DNA from: PALSA-1355 sp031400775
GTDB taxonomy: Bacteria > Planctomycetota > Planctomycetia > Pirellulales > PALSA-1355
Length of the DNA: 40,391 bases
Reading direction: 5' to 3'
Assembly (NCBI GenBank): GCA_031400775.1
Contig: JANNQN010000066.1
Span: 1 to 40,391 of the forward strand
Part shown: one piece after another, positions 17,226 to 25,487 of the stretch
Layout of the letters: the number at the start of each line of letters is the position of its first letter
Numbering within the stretch: position 1 is the first letter of the stretch
Translations under genes and position numbers: made by a program
Notes under the pieces: generated by a model
Seen by the model: only the letters and a program-made list of their open reading frames with translations
Databases searched by the model: none
What the model was told of the DNA's origin: nothing

Positions 17226-17906
17226 ATGACCGCCAATAGATCGCCTATGAACTTCGTCGTGATTGCTCCCGACCGAATGTCGCGGGCCGATGAACTGGCA
17301 AATTGCGTGACACACGCGCTGGGCTTTGCGCTGGCCGTGGCGGGCACGGTCGCCCTGTGGGCAGTCACGGCCCAATATGGCGACTCGCTGCAAATGGTGG
17401 GCGTCGCTGTCTACGGCTTCACGCTCGTCGCCCTGTACGCCGCCTCCACGCTGTCGCACAGTTTTGCGACGCCCCGGCTGCGGCACTTCTTTCGCACGCT
17501 CGACCAGGTCTGCATTTTTCTGCTGATCGCCGGCACGTTCACCCCCATCTCGCTCACCTACCTGCGAGCCGGCTGGTGGTGGGCCCTGTTTTTCACGATT
17601 TGGGCCATGGCGCTGGCCGGAATTCTCTGCAAACTGTTCTTCACTCGCTTGCACAATGTCTCCATCGCGGCCTATGTGCTGCTGGGCTGGATGCCGATCA
17701 TCGCCATCAAGCCGATCCTGCAACTGATGCCCGGCACGGCCCTGGCTTGGATCCTGGCCGGCGGGCTGTTCTACACGCTGGGCACGCTGTTCCTGTTGCG
17801 CGACGATCGAGTGCCGTTCTTCCATGCCACCTGGCACTTGTTCGTGATCGCCGGTAGCGCTTGCCACTACTTCGCCGTGTGGGGCTTTGTCGTGGCCGGG
17901 GCGTAG
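17226..17906 (+). CDS. hemolysin III / YqfA-type membrane protein (PAQR-like)
   Basis: The 226-residue integral membrane protein should have seven helices. Superfamily metal-site motifs are present: SxxxH in STLSHSF, an Asp in RTLDQVCIFLLIAGTFTP, and HxxxH in HATWHLFVIAGSACHYFAV. The ANCVTHALGF start and TFTPISL segment are family signatures. The biochemical role of bacterial members is uncertain: hemolysin by name, hydrolase by superfamily. No Shine-Dalgarno decides between ATG 17226, 17247 and 17277; the last would begin just before the conserved ELAN segment. It is flanked by oppositely oriented genes, so it is monocistronic. Confidence 0.88.
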   Translation: MTANRSPMNFVVIAPDRMSRADELANCVTHALGFALAVAGTVALWAVTAQYGDSLQMVGVAVYGFTLVALYAASTLSHSFATPRLRHFFRTLDQVCIFLLIAGTFTPISLTYLRAGWWWALFFTIWAMALAGILCKLFFTRLHNVSIAAYVLLGWMPIIAIKPILQLMPGTALAWILAGGLFYTLGTLFLLRDDRVPFFHATWHLFVIAGSACHYFAVWGFVVAGA

Positions 17907-17936
17907 CGACGCGTCGAGAATCGGCCATCGCCCGAT

Positions 17937-19718
17937 TTACTGGATGGGGCAACCCATGGCTTTGGTGCGGGCCACACTGACGTTCTTGCCGGCGAGAACT
18001 TCTTCCAGCGCCCGCTCGAGATCGGCTACGGGAGTGGCCCCCGTCGAAGCGCCGCCGGCACGGTAGCGATCGTCGATGCGACCGCGGTACACGATCGAGC
18101 CGGCCGAATCGAAAACGCAAACTTCCGGCGTCACTTGCAACAACAGCCGCCGCGCGATCTTTGCTCCCTCGTCCCTCAAAAACGGAAACGGCAAGTGATG
18201 CTCGCGGGCATAGGCGCCCATTTGCGATACTGTCTCGCTCGCGTTGGGATCGATGCCGACAAAATTCACACCCCGCGGGCGATAGCGCTCCGCCAGGCGA
18301 ACCACGGTCGAAATGTATTCACTCGAGATCGGGCATTCGACCGACAGCGAAACCAACACGCTGGCCGCTTTGCCGCGCGAGTCAACTAGCGAGCGCTTTC
18401 CGCCGTCGCTGTCGAAGAGCGTCTCGCGCGGAAATTCGTCGCGGCTGGCGGATTTCTTGCCGGTCGTAGCGCTTGGCTCCGGCGGCGTTTCGTTCCAGTA
18501 GATCCGTACGTTCTTGGTGGCCCGGCCCACGGCCACGATGTCGATGCGGCCGTCGCCATCCAAATCTCCGGCCGCCAGGTCCTCGATCGCTACGCCGCCC
18601 GGATCGATGGCGTGTTTTTTCCAGGAGGCCGGGTCGTCGCCGGCCGGATCGTAAACTCGCAGTCCGCAGGGATTGGCCGCGTCTTTTGTGTCGCGAACTC
18701 CGATGATCAGCTCCTGATCGCGATCGCCGTCCAGGTCGGCGCACCACACGGCATGGCCCCACTTAAGCGCTTCATCGAGCACGGTGCGCCGCCAAAGTGG
18801 GGACGTGCTGCCTTCGGCCGGTTTGTCTCCCGGCTTGGGGGGCGTGTAGACCACGACTTGAAAACCGTGCCAGGGCTCGATCGTGGCCAGGTAATCCTCG
18901 CCCGAGGCCAGCCGGCCGTGCTTGATTTCGCTGGCGCCGCGGTTTGGCGAGGTAGCCTGATTGCCGGCGCCAATCAACGTTCGCCGCCACTGGCCGTCGT
19001 CGCCCCGTTTGAGCAGGCTCACGCCCTCGAAGCTGGCCACGACAATGTCCAAGCGGCCGTCCCGATCGAGATCGGTTGGCCAGAAATTGTGGGCCACGTG
19101 CAGCTCTTCGTTGATGACCGTGGGCGTCCAGGGTCCCTTGATCGGATCGGCCGGTATTTTGTAGGCCAGGATCCGCAGCGGCGTCTCGGCAAAATTCGGC
19201 GCACTCGAGCCACGACCGAACAGCGGCACGCCAACCAACTCGTCGTGGCCGTCGCCGTCGAGATCGGCGAAGCGAATCCGGTGCAGCGTCGGCTCGACGC
19301 CGATCGGGTGTACGGTCCACGGCTCGTCGGGCGTCTTTCCGCGCGCGAGCCATTGCAGCGTGCCGCTAGTGCGCGTGTCGGAGGGGCGCCAATCGGCCGC
19401 CAGCGCAAACTCCACTTTGCCGTCGCCGTCGATGTCACCCTCGGCAATCGAGACGTTGTCCTTCTTCGTGGCATGCTCGACGAGCGTATGCACCTGCCAG
19501 TCGGGATTCTCGAGCCAGATGACGCGCTCGGTATCGACCACGACGATATCGAGCTTGCCATCGTCGTTCATGTCGACCAGCCGCGTGGCGTAGCCAACCG
19601 AGAGGCGATTGAAGATCTCTTGCACGCGGAACTTAATTTCACCCGCCCAAGCGCCGGCGGGCATCAGCAGCGCGACCGCGATACAAGCGGCCCCGCGAAA
19701 ACTCACACCTGACATCAT
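17937..19718 (-). CDS. secreted FG-GAP beta-propeller fused to a redoxin domain
   Basis: The 593-residue protein has a signal peptide (cleavage likely after AGAWA, residue 25). An FG-GAP/VCBS-like propeller (about 30-410) carries six calcium-loop motifs of the DxDxDG type at about 49-60, 94-106, 152-163, 216-227, 328-340 and 385-397. A C-terminal thioredoxin-like redoxin domain (about 430-593) has CPIS (462-465) and a cis-Pro in VTPEVCVF. A second cysteine sits in the last residues, AMGCPIQ. The redoxin half resembles planctomycete AhpC/TSA-like domains with a single N-terminal Cys. Fused this way, the enzyme would act outside the cytoplasm; its substrate is unknown. Two adjacent ATG codons (19718, 19715) follow AGGA; either is possible. 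Confidence 0.87.
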   Translation of the reverse strand: MMSGVSFRGAACIAVALLMPAGAWAGEIKFRVQEIFNRLSVGYATRLVDMNDDGKLDIVVVDTERVIWLENPDWQVHTLVEHATKKDNVSIAEGDIDGDGKVEFALAADWRPSDTRTSGTLQWLARGKTPDEPWTVHPIGVEPTLHRIRFADLDGDGHDELVGVPLFGRGSSAPNFAETPLRILAYKIPADPIKGPWTPTVINEELHVAHNFWPTDLDRDGRLDIVVASFEGVSLLKRGDDGQWRRTLIGAGNQATSPNRGASEIKHGRLASGEDYLATIEPWHGFQVVVYTPPKPGDKPAEGSTSPLWRRTVLDEALKWGHAVWCADLDGDRDQELIIGVRDTKDAANPCGLRVYDPAGDDPASWKKHAIDPGGVAIEDLAAGDLDGDGRIDIVAVGRATKNVRIYWNETPPEPSATTGKKSASRDEFPRETLFDSDGGKRSLVDSRGKAASVLVSLSVECPISSEYISTVVRLAERYRPRGVNFVGIDPNASETVSQMGAYAREHHLPFPFLRDEGAKIARRLLLQVTPEVCVFDSAGSIVYRGRIDDRYRAGGASTGATPVADLERALEEVLAGKNVSVARTKAMGCPIQ

Positions 19719-19747
19719 CGCGTTCCTAGCGTTCCACGTGGTCGAAT

Positions 19748-19812
19748 GTAGGTCATGCCTTGGCATGACTGGCCGCGCATAGGACTTCATGTCATGCCAA
19801 GGCATGACCTAC
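19748..19812. repeat. REPIN-like inverted pair of GTCATGCC palindromes
   Basis: Two perfectly inverted 22-base arms (19748-19769 and 19791-19812) are separated by 21 bases. Each arm has the palindromic core GTCATGCCTTGGCATGAC preceded by GTAG. Arms of the same family recur singly near 30.3, 31.5, 31.8 and 32.3 kb. The element lies in the short gap between two co-directional secreted-protein genes and would form a long cruciform or two small hairpins. Confidence 0.9.
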
Positions 19813-19847
19813 TGAACTCTATCCTAATTCACGACCTGCAAGAGCAA

Positions 19848-21416
19848 TCAGGCCAGCTTCAACAAATTGCGGGCTTCCTCGCAACCGGCGGCTGGGCGGC
19901 CGAATTCGCTGGCGGTTACCCGGGCCAGGGCGGTCAATTGTCGCCAACGGAACGCGGGCCGCGTGGCGGCGAACTCCTCGCTCACCGTGCGGTAGTATTT
20001 TTCGCCGTGTAGCGCCCCGTCCTCGCTGATGGCATAGCCCAGCAACAGGTCGAACACGCCGCGCGGCGCATGACCTAGTTGGCCATAGCGATGCACGACG
20101 GCGCATGCCCGAGCCTGCATGTTGCCGCGAATCGATTCGTTGAGTTGCGCCATCAGCTTGTCGGGCTCGGTATCCTTGAGCTGATCCAGATGTCGCTGGA
20201 CCGGCAGCGGATCCCAATGCAGGAAATCGCCGCCACGATCGCCGCGATCGAGCGCCACTTGATAGGCGCCCATGATCAGACAGGCGAAAACGTTGCGCGG
20301 GTTGCCGGCTCGCGACATGTTTCGCCAGGCGTTGGCCGAGTCGCAGGCATGCACGCCGATCGAATCGCCGTGGACGCTGCCGATCGGCTTGCCCGGAGAC
20401 TCGCCTTGCGGCGTGCGGCCCATGTCGCGCAGCACCAGTTGATTGGCGGCCAGTGAAATGGCCTCGCCGATGGCATCGGGCGTGAATCCCTCGGCCAGTG
20501 CCGCGGCGGCGGCTTCGGCGGCTTCGCTGGGCGTACCGCGGAAAATCGTCTGGCTCATCTGCTCGATCCAGGCGTCGTCGGCCGTCTGGGAACCCGGCGC
20601 GCGATCGGTCAAATGATACTCGTCGAGCAGCTTCGGCAACAGCGTGCGCGGTTCGTCGCCGTGCGAGCCGTGACCTTGGCTTTCGGCCTTGACGCAGTAG
20701 CGGACCGATTGACGCAGCAGGGTGTGCGCGTGATCGCGGCCGATCAACCCCAGCAGGTCCCAGGCCCGATACGGCAGCACGACGCGGTGTACGTCGGTGT
20801 GATCCTGCACGGCGTATAGCAGATCGTTGAAGCCTTCTTCGGGCGATCGCTGGACCAGACCGGCAAAGGTGCGCTCGGCACGCTCGACGTCCTTGGAGCG
20901 CACAGCGGCTTGCATCGCTTCGCCGCCGCTAGTGGTGACGGGAGCCGATGTCACGGGGTGCAGCACGTCGCTCGAGCGGCCGCCATGCTCGTGAATGCGA
21001 TTGGTGTTTCGATAGAGAACTTTCAACACCGGCAGGGCTTTTCGCTCGTCGGGCAACTCGCGCGACATGTGGAAAGCCGGCGCCAAGGCCATCATGGTGT
21101 GAAATCCAACGTAGTCCTCGCCGCCAAAGGTGCGCGCGTTGGCCAGCGCGGCCGCTGCCACGAGGGTGCGCAGGTCGGTTCCCTGATTGAGCCGCTCGAC
21201 CAGGGTGGGCAGCAGCCGCTCGACGGGCGTCTCCTGCATCAGGACCACCAGCGGTTCCAACGGGCCGAACGACAGCGAGCCGACCGCTTCATCGGCATAG
21301 GCCACGCCCAGGTTCAATTCGCTGGCCAGAGAGGCGCCAACGCTGGCCACGAGCATGCCTTGGCCGACGGCGGAGAGAAACTCACGACGAGTATGGGGAG
21401 TGCGGGGAGCGTTCAT
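19848..21416 (-). CDS. Tat-exported protein of unknown function (522 residues)
   Basis: The start is well supported by AAGGAGG six bases before the ATG. The N-terminus has a twin-arginine signal (TRREFLSAVGQGMLVAS, Arg10-Arg11) with a likely cleavage after AYA at residue 41. The mature part is helical, Ala/Leu-rich, without membrane helices. It contains several clusters that could bind metal: GFHTMMALAPAFHM, RIHEHGG, QGHGSHGDE and SIGVHACDSANAWRN. I do not recognise a named domain. Export through Tat suggests folding, possibly with a cofactor, before transport. It lies upstream of, and in the same direction as, the FG-GAP/redoxin gene with 129 bases between them, so both extracellular proteins could be expressed together. 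Confidence 0.8.
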   Translation of the reverse strand: MNAPRTPHTRREFLSAVGQGMLVASVGASLASELNLGVAYADEAVGSLSFGPLEPLVVLMQETPVERLLPTLVERLNQGTDLRTLVAAAALANARTFGGEDYVGFHTMMALAPAFHMSRELPDERKALPVLKVLYRNTNRIHEHGGRSSDVLHPVTSAPVTTSGGEAMQAAVRSKDVERAERTFAGLVQRSPEEGFNDLLYAVQDHTDVHRVVLPYRAWDLLGLIGRDHAHTLLRQSVRYCVKAESQGHGSHGDEPRTLLPKLLDEYHLTDRAPGSQTADDAWIEQMSQTIFRGTPSEAAEAAAAALAEGFTPDAIGEAISLAANQLVLRDMGRTPQGESPGKPIGSVHGDSIGVHACDSANAWRNMSRAGNPRNVFACLIMGAYQVALDRGDRGGDFLHWDPLPVQRHLDQLKDTEPDKLMAQLNESIRGNMQARACAVVHRYGQLGHAPRGVFDLLLGYAISEDGALHGEKYYRTVSEEFAATRPAFRWRQLTALARVTASEFGRPAAGCEEARNLLKLA

Positions 21417-21697
21417 CGATCGCCTCCTTCGAGAACAAAAGTGGCATCGGGCCCAGCGGAATTCCGCGGTGTCGCGGCAGTTGCGGCCGCGCGATCAGCA
21501 TACCGCGCCGCGGAGGGAAATGCGAGTTTGGTTGGGTGGGCCGTCCGGACGCTCTAAACATGCGTTTCTCGTCTCATCTAGCCCACAGCTTTCGGCCTGC
21601 CGCCGCGAATCGGGCAAGGGCCCGCGGGTTTGAGCGCACGGGGCCCGGCGGGCCGACGGTTAGCCACGCCCAACTCACCGGCTGACTTCTGTCGCCC

Positions 21698-24052
21698 CTA
21701 CCGCGCCTTGCCTAGCGCAGCTTTGTCGAAGATCACCACGCCCGAGCGGGTACGATCGAAGATCAGTCTCAGCTTGCTTGCCGCGGCCGGCTTGAAGTCC
21801 GGATTGACCTTTTGAAACTCGGAGAGCGGAAACAGAAACGTCTGCAGGATCGGTTCGGACAGGTGACCGGGGTGCAAGAACGCCGCCTTAAGAAAGGGCG
21901 TCTCGATCTGCGGCTGTAGCGCCTCAAAGTGCGACAGCGGCAGCCGCGACGTGCCTCCCTCGGCGTCAGTCAGTTCGATCGTCAAATCAATCGGCTCGCG
22001 CGGCCCATCCGCCTGTGGGTCCTCATCCCGCGGCGATTTGTTTCGTTCGGAAGGCTCTTCGTCGTCCGGCGTTGAGTCCTCGTTGCCGTCGGCCAGGCAA
22101 AATGACAGCTCGCTGTCTTCCCCAAGCGCAAAGGCCCCGGCCGGCCACGTGACCTGGTAGCTGGGCTCGCCCTGTTCGTGATTCCGGTCCCAGCCGAGGA
22201 CAACAGCCCGGTCGTCGCTGGCCTCGCCACGCAGCGCCAGGCGCTGCTCGCGCCAAAGCGTCAGGTGGTCGCCGGCGATATTTCCGCCCGCAACCGTGGT
22301 CGTGGAAAGATCGATGTCCTCGTCGAACGTGCAGAGCGGACGCATCGTGGCATCGGAGTATTGCGTCAGGTAAACCGTATTGGGCAGCCACGCCGCGCCG
22401 TAGCGCCAGTCCTGAAACAGCCGGCGGTATTCGCCGACATCGCCGAGCGTGCAATCCAGAAACGCCGCCACGTAAACGCACAGCACGCGACGCTGTTCGG
22501 CCGCATCGAGCAGGGCTTGCGTGTTGACCAGGCGCTTCGAGAGGCCCGCTCTGATGTCAAACGCCCCCCAACTCGTGTTGAACTGCCCGTGATTGGCGGC
22601 ATAAGTGTAGATGGCACTCTTGAACCAGTCTCCCTTCCCAGTGAACGTGACGCGATCGAACTGGTTCAGTCCCATAAACGACGACACGTCGCTATCGTGC
22701 GATCCCTGGATGACAAGGTAGTTGATGTCGTTTAGCGGCGTGCGCGTGCCAGCGGGCCGGTATTGGCCGTCGGCCGGGGCAATCGCCACGATGCTCTTGA
22801 TCGCGTACCCGTAGTCGAAGCGGGCCTTGGCATTGTCGGGATTGAAAGGCAAGCGATTGAACGCGGCGGCATGGGCCACCGCCTCACCACCCCGCGAATG
22901 GCCGACGAGAGCAATCCGCGCCGTGTCCACTCGGCGATAGAAAGGGCTCTTCTCGTCGGACTGCCACTGGTGCCACACGCGCAGGTGCTCCAGCAGCAGC
23001 CACGCCCGGGCGTTGTTCTCCTTCTCTAGTCCCCATTCGAAATCCGTTTCCATGAAGTTGAGAAAATTTTCGTCGACCGAGACGAAGATATATCCTCGAC
23101 TGGCCAACAACTGGCCCAGGTACTCGTAACCGGGATCGGAAAAGTCAGAGGCCAGGTGGTTGCCGTGGACGATCAGCACCAGAGGAAACGGCCCGTCGCC
23201 CGACGGATACCAGACGCGGCCGTTGAGCGGCAGGGCCTTGGCGTCGAAGCCCCAGTATCTCGTGCGAGCCCAGCCGGTGACGCCGTCCCACCCCTTGAGC
23301 ATTTTGGATCCGTCGACGGGGCTGGTGCGCAGCGCCGCGGCGGCGGCAAACTCCGCACGATGCATGTCCGTGCCGGCGCCGTACGTGAGCGTCTTCACCT
23401 CGTGGGTCCCCTTGAGGGCCGGATTGGCTTGCGATGTCGGAGGCCGCGACGCCTTCGCCGACGCGGCAGCGTTGGGTATCTCGCCGCGCGGTGGGCCGGC
23501 GCCTGAGAGCCAAACGCATATTGCCACGATCGATCCGCACCCCACGACGGCCCAAACGATTGTCGCGGCCAGACTGACGCTGCCCGAGGAGCGCCGCTGA
23601 CCGCTGTACAAAACCGCCGCCGCTCCGCCGGTGATGGCGGCGACCGATAGCACCAGCGCGCTGGCGGCAAACGCTCTGAGGAGCCCGATGGGAGCGAGCA
23701 AAAGAGAAAAGGCCAGAATGAAGAGGCAACTGAGAATCGCCCAGCGAAAATGGAGCGGAGCGTGACGAAACGCCCATAGCACGAGCAACAGCAGACCGAC
23801 GATCGCCGCAGCAACGACAACCACACCCGCGCCGACGGTCAGCGGCCCGGCTATTGCCGCGGCTGACATCACGTCGATGACGACGGATATCCAAATCGTC
23901 AGCGCAACCAACACCACGGCGGCTGTCGCGCCGCGCCAGGCAGTCCGCGAAGGAGCTACCGCGCCGACGACTCTGGCCGAGCGGTCCTTCAGTCGACGCA
24001 AGAATCGACGCGGTTCGTGGCTGGGCGCTTCGTCGACGGGCAGGGTTGGCAT
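21698..24052 (-). CDS. large membrane-anchored alpha/beta hydrolase
   Basis: The 784-residue protein has an N-terminal domain of about five transmembrane helices (roughly 42-185), a linker, an alpha/beta-hydrolase domain (about 270-560) and a C-terminal domain of about 200 residues rich in acidic and Pro residues, ending in a beta-type segment (SKLRLIFDRTRSGVVIF). Catalytic candidates are Ser386 in GHSRGGE, an Asp in QGSHDSDVS (453 or 455) and His488 in ANHGQFN. HGNH (296-299) forms the oxyanion loop region. The hydrolase part resembles the chlorophyllase/PET-hydrolase-like esterase groups. The topology should place the hydrolase outside or at the membrane. The start at MPTLPVDE is chosen because sequence upstream looks noncoding; the ribosome-binding site is weak. 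Confidence 0.82.
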   Translation of the reverse strand: MPTLPVDEAPSHEPRRFLRRLKDRSARVVGAVAPSRTAWRGATAAVVLVALTIWISVVIDVMSAAAIAGPLTVGAGVVVVAAAIVGLLLLVLWAFRHAPLHFRWAILSCLFILAFSLLLAPIGLLRAFAASALVLSVAAITGGAAAVLYSGQRRSSGSVSLAATIVWAVVGCGSIVAICVWLSGAGPPRGEIPNAAASAKASRPPTSQANPALKGTHEVKTLTYGAGTDMHRAEFAAAAALRTSPVDGSKMLKGWDGVTGWARTRYWGFDAKALPLNGRVWYPSGDGPFPLVLIVHGNHLASDFSDPGYEYLGQLLASRGYIFVSVDENFLNFMETDFEWGLEKENNARAWLLLEHLRVWHQWQSDEKSPFYRRVDTARIALVGHSRGGEAVAHAAAFNRLPFNPDNAKARFDYGYAIKSIVAIAPADGQYRPAGTRTPLNDINYLVIQGSHDSDVSSFMGLNQFDRVTFTGKGDWFKSAIYTYAANHGQFNTSWGAFDIRAGLSKRLVNTQALLDAAEQRRVLCVYVAAFLDCTLGDVGEYRRLFQDWRYGAAWLPNTVYLTQYSDATMRPLCTFDEDIDLSTTTVAGGNIAGDHLTLWREQRLALRGEASDDRAVVLGWDRNHEQGEPSYQVTWPAGAFALGEDSELSFCLADGNEDSTPDDEEPSERNKSPRDEDPQADGPREPIDLTIELTDAEGGTSRLPLSHFEALQPQIETPFLKAAFLHPGHLSEPILQTFLFPLSEFQKVNPDFKPAAASKLRLIFDRTRSGVVIFDKAALGKAR

Positions 24053-24299
24053 CGCAATGACTCGGATTTCCACGGGGGACTCTGGTCGCTGCGCAACTCG
24101 CGATTGGCGCAGACTAACCGCAATTCGCCCGAACCTCCACAATCTTGGCAGGAGAATGGCGACCGACGCCCGAGTCCACTGGCACGACGCGATTTTATTC
24201 CTTGTCCAGCTTGCTTCCCACGAATGGCGCGCATTGTCGCAGGCGCACTGGCGCTTGCATTTTCGACCGCTGCGTCGGGCCGGCCGGACGATGCGGTCG

Positions 24300-25415
24300 C
24301 TAAAAATCCTTGCGGGCCAGCTTGCGCAGGACTTCCAGCCCGCGGGCGATCGTGGCGTCGGAGGCGGCATAGGAGATGCGAAAGTGCGTGTCGTGCTGGC
24401 TGAAGATATTGCCGGGGATAATCAGCAATTTGTTCTCGATCGCCTTGTGTACGAACTGCTCGCCGGTGCCCCAAGGAGCCTTTGGAAACGCGTAAAAAGC
24501 GCCCCCCGGCTTGACCAGCTCATAGTCCTCGGCCAAGGCCGCCACGACCGTGTCGCGCTTGCGGCGATACTCGTCGACGTGCGCGGTCATGTCCACGCCC
24601 AGCGCCGCAATGCCGGCCCACTGGGCGGGCTGGGGCGCGCAGACAAAGCTGAACTGCTGCATCTTGACCATCTGGGCGATGACTTCGGCCGGGCCATGCG
24701 CATATCCCAAGCGCCAGCCGGTCATCGCGTGGCTCTTCGAGAAGCCGTCGATGACGATCGTTTGTGGGTTGTAGCGGGCCGGCGAGACGAACGGCTCGTC
24801 ATAACAAAACTGGCTGTAGATCTCGTCGCTCACCAGTGCGATATTCCGTTCGGCGGCCAGTTGCGCCAGGCCGCGAATCTCGGCGTCGCTGGCCGTCACC
24901 CCGGTGGGATTGCCAGGACTGTTGAACAAGATCACCTTGGTTCGCTTGGTAATCGCGGCCGCCACTTTGTCGAGATCGATGCGGAAGTCGGGCGCGGTGT
25001 CGACCAACACGCACACGCCGCCGGCCAGTCCGATCAGCGACTTGTACATCACGAAGTACGGATCGAAAACGATAACCTCGTCGCCCGGATTCACCAAAGC
25101 CAACATCGCGAGCATGAGTCCGCCGCTGGTGCCGCTGGTGACGAACAACTGGCGTACCGAGTGGTTGTATTGCTCTTGGATTCGCGCCTGCAACTTATCG
25201 CGCAGCGCGGCGATGCCCTGTGTCGGCGAATAGCCATTCTTTCCTTCGTGGATCGCCCGCACGGCAGCCGCTTGCACCTCCTCGGGCATCTCGAAGTCGG
25301 GCTGGCCGATCGAAAGATTGATCGGATCTGTCATGGCGCTGGCCAGGTCGAACACCTTGCGAATGCCGGAGCTGTCGAAATGCCGCGTGCGATCGGCGAT
25401 CCAGGGATGAGTCAT
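24300..25415 (-). CDS. class I/II PLP-dependent aminotransferase
   Basis: The 371-residue fold-type I enzyme has Lys227 in DGFSKSHAMTGWRLGY as Schiff-base lysine, Asp197 in SDEIY contacting the pyridine nitrogen, Asn168 in SPGNPTG and the later FRISYA segment with the carboxylate-binding Arg. It resembles the aspartate/alanine aminotransferases of subgroup I-gamma. The amino donor and acceptor are not readable from sequence. ATG 25415 is preferred; a GTG four codons upstream is possible. It lies 72 bases downstream of the phosphohexomutase-like gene on the same strand. The 247 bases between it and the membrane hydrolase show no feature I can name. Confidence 0.93.
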   Translation of the reverse strand: MTHPWIADRTRHFDSSGIRKVFDLASAMTDPINLSIGQPDFEMPEEVQAAAVRAIHEGKNGYSPTQGIAALRDKLQARIQEQYNHSVRQLFVTSGTSGGLMLAMLALVNPGDEVIVFDPYFVMYKSLIGLAGGVCVLVDTAPDFRIDLDKVAAAITKRTKVILFNSPGNPTGVTASDAEIRGLAQLAAERNIALVSDEIYSQFCYDEPFVSPARYNPQTIVIDGFSKSHAMTGWRLGYAHGPAEVIAQMVKMQQFSFVCAPQPAQWAGIAALGVDMTAHVDEYRRKRDTVVAALAEDYELVKPGGAFYAFPKAPWGTGEQFVHKAIENKLLIIPGNIFSQHDTHFRISYAASDATIARGLEVLRKLARKDF

Positions 25416-25487
25416 GCTCGTATCCACGCGAGAACGTGACGGGAAGTGGGCGATGCGCGGCGCCGGCCACGATTATTTGTACAGAGC

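Noticed and set aside
18612..19712. 366-codon open frame opposite the FG-GAP/redoxin gene
   Set aside because: Shadow of the sense repeats (DxDxDG loops read backwards give a regular Val/Ala/Arg pattern).
23877..25439. 520-codon open frame opposite the aminotransferase
   Set aside because: The opposite strand encodes a full class I aminotransferase; this frame shows no family signature.
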